Of a stretch of 24,712 bases of DNA, positions 24,183 through 24,712 are shown piece by piece; position 1 is the stretch's first letter, and every line of letters starts with the position of its first letter. Source of the stretch: a virus; the IMG/VR virus record IMGVR_UViG_3300017776_000178, positions 1 through 24,712 of that record; one strand, 5' to 3'. Position numbers and translations under genes: made by a program. The notes beneath the pieces were generated by a model, which was not told the DNA's origin, ran no database searches, and saw only the letters and a list, made by a program, of their open reading frames with translations.

Positions 24183-24191
24183 TGCTATACT
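24183..24191 (+). promoter_or_regulatory. Extended -10 promoter of the first plus-strand gene
   Basis: TGCTATACT is an extended -10 (TGN then TATACT). Bases at -35 spacing are poor (TTTTAA or TTTAAT), as is common with extended -10 promoters. The hexamer ends 6 nt before the ATG at 24198, so the predicted +1 is that A. Confidence 0.6.
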
Positions 24192-24197
24192 ATGCCC

Positions 24198-24443
24198 ATG
24201 AAAGAAATTACCTCAATCCCAGCTTTTGAGTCTGTCCCCACCTCATCAGTCTCTAACATTGAATTCGTTGAAATAGTTGATGAGCTTCGACCTGATCAGT
24301 GGGCTGATTGGGATGTAGTGTTCTCTTACAACGGAAAAGAATATGTAGGCTCCTTACAGGCTGGAGTTCACAATGCAGAAGATTTCCATCACGATGTCAT
24401 CGAATACGTCCAAGAAAAAATAATTCAAAATAATTCAAAATAA
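24198..24443 (+). CDS. Small acidic hypothetical protein (81 aa), probably from a leaderless mRNA
   Basis: Not recognised. The frame opens at ATG 24192, but the ATG at 24198 is preferred because the -10 hexamer ends at 24191 and the predicted first transcribed base is 24198; the earlier ATG would lie upstream of the mRNA start. The protein is acidic, with a compact middle, WADWDVVFSYNGKEYVGSL, that suggests two or three strands, and a C-terminal helix. No cysteine, signal or membrane segment. Small plus-strand genes divergent from a virion block are typical of early phage genes that adjust host functions, which is inference. Confidence 0.65.
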   Translation: MKEITSIPAFESVPTSSVSNIEFVEIVDELRPDQWADWDVVFSYNGKEYVGSLQAGVHNAEDFHHDVIEYVQEKIIQNNSK

Positions 24444-24444
24444 T
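24417..24444. repeat. Short tandem 10-bp repeat
   Basis: The unit TAATTCAAAA occurs twice in direct succession (24421-24440), flanked by partial copies. It covers the last codons and stop of the 24198-24443 gene (IIQNNSK). Probably replication slippage in AT-rich DNA; no function is suggested. Confidence 0.6.
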
Positions 24445-24456
24445 AGCAAAGAAAGC

Positions 24457-24485
24457 TTGCACCACTCAAAAAAATAAAGTATAAT
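24457..24485 (+). promoter_or_regulatory. Sigma70-type promoter of the second plus-strand gene
   Basis: TTGCAC (24457-24462), a 17-bp spacer, and a perfect TATAAT (24480-24485). Six bases separate the -10 from ATG 24492, so the predicted +1 is the A of the start codon. This is the same geometry as at the preceding gene. Confidence 0.8.
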
Positions 24486-24491
24486 ACCCAC

Positions 24492-24712
24492 ATGACAGCA
24501 AACAAAGAACACAAGTCAGCAAACTACGACCGCACCGTAACTTGGGATGATGGTCGCACAGTCAACTACAACGAACACTTTGAGGTCGAGGGCTTCACTA
24601 AAGTATCTTCCGTCTACCCTTCCGAAAGTTCTATAGCTAGGAACCTTGAACAGCGCAAGGCTTTAGGCGGTGGCAAGTCTTATGGCTACCGTTACAAGTC
24701 TATGCAGAGAGA
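24492..24712 (+). CDS. 5' part of a small hypothetical protein, cut by the window edge
   Basis: An ATG at 24492 opens a frame of 73 codons with no stop before the edge. The start is set by the promoter 6 nt upstream. The protein begins MTANKEHKSANYDRTVTW and continues with a polar, Tyr/Ser/Arg-rich sequence, including the basic Gly-rich phrase KALGGGKSYGYRYKSM. Codon use is more C-ending than in the minus-strand genes, which suggests good expression. No family is recognised. It is probably an early gene from its own leaderless transcript. Confidence 0.65.
   Translation, partial: MTANKEHKSANYDRTVTWDDGRTVNYNEHFEVEGFTKVSSVYPSESSIARNLEQRKALGGGKSYGYRYKSMQR

Larger units (their letters stand above)
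23973..24191. other. Divergent intergenic region between the minus block and the plus-strand genes
   Basis: About 219 AT-rich bases with no long gene. It holds a perfect TTGACA on the minus strand (24089-24094) without a -10 at normal spacing, a minus-strand TATAAT (24015-24020), the GTGTA-type site at 23983-23991, a short inverted repeat, and a C-rich patch (24071-24080). The pattern suggests that minus-strand transcription of the PhoH-led block starts here, but I cannot fix a start site. Plus-strand promoter elements lie at its right edge. Confidence 0.6.

Noticed and set aside
24169-24191. TTGTCA as a -35 box for the TATACT promoter
   Set aside because: The spacer would be only 11 bp, far from 16-18 bp. 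The extended -10 (TGC before TATACT) explains the promoter better.
1-24712. tRNA genes, CRISPR arrays, insertion sequences, integrase or attachment sites
   Set aside because: None seen. I found no cloverleaf-like segments, no regularly spaced repeats, no transposase or recombinase motifs, and no long direct or inverted repeats.

Overview
The window is a block of a tailed double-stranded DNA phage genome (Caudoviricetes), or possibly a prophage. No integrase, attachment site, tRNA or host housekeeping gene is visible. From about 23,970 down to 1, all genes lie on the minus strand in classic virion-assembly order. Reading right to left: PhoH-like ATPase, zinc-ribbon protein, sigma-70-like protein with a four-cysteine insertion, putative small terminase, C2H2/ERCC4-type nuclease, large terminase, portal, prohead protease fused to a scaffold-like tail, decoration-like protein, HK97-fold major capsid protein, a small unknown, four head-tail/neck/tail-terminator proteins, two paralogous tail-tube-like proteins, a small Gly-rich protein, two tail-assembly-chaperone candidates, a 1739-residue tape measure, and the start of a distal tail gene cut by the window edge. 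No sheath gene lies between terminator and tube, so a long flexible (siphovirus-type) tail is the simplest reading.

At the right end a 219-bp AT-rich region separates this block from two small plus-strand genes of unknown function. The second runs off the window. Both plus-strand genes have a sigma70-like -10 box ending exactly 6 nt before an ATG, so their mRNAs should be leaderless.

The most interesting signal is regulatory. A short motif, (A/T)GTGTA(A/T) followed by about three A/T-rich bases, sits just upstream of seven minus-strand start codons. At two of these sites it directly follows a rho-independent terminator inside the structural operon. It has no -35 partner and lies so close to the ATG that transcripts would have 0 to about 20 nt of leader, which fits the almost complete absence of Shine-Dalgarno sites. 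The sigma-like protein at 22,248-22,922 is an obvious candidate to read it, by analogy with T4 gp55 and its late promoters. This link is inference.

Other points of note are a PD-(D/E)XK-like motif set buried in the tape measure, an XPF/ERCC4-type nuclease with a C2H2 finger lodged between the terminase genes, a possible -1 frameshift joining the two tail chaperones, and a possible nested scaffold start. The host cannot be named. Reduced Shine-Dalgarno use would suit hosts such as Bacteroidota or Cyanobacteria, but the plus-strand promoters look like ordinary sigma70 boxes and one gene carries a perfect AGGAGG.
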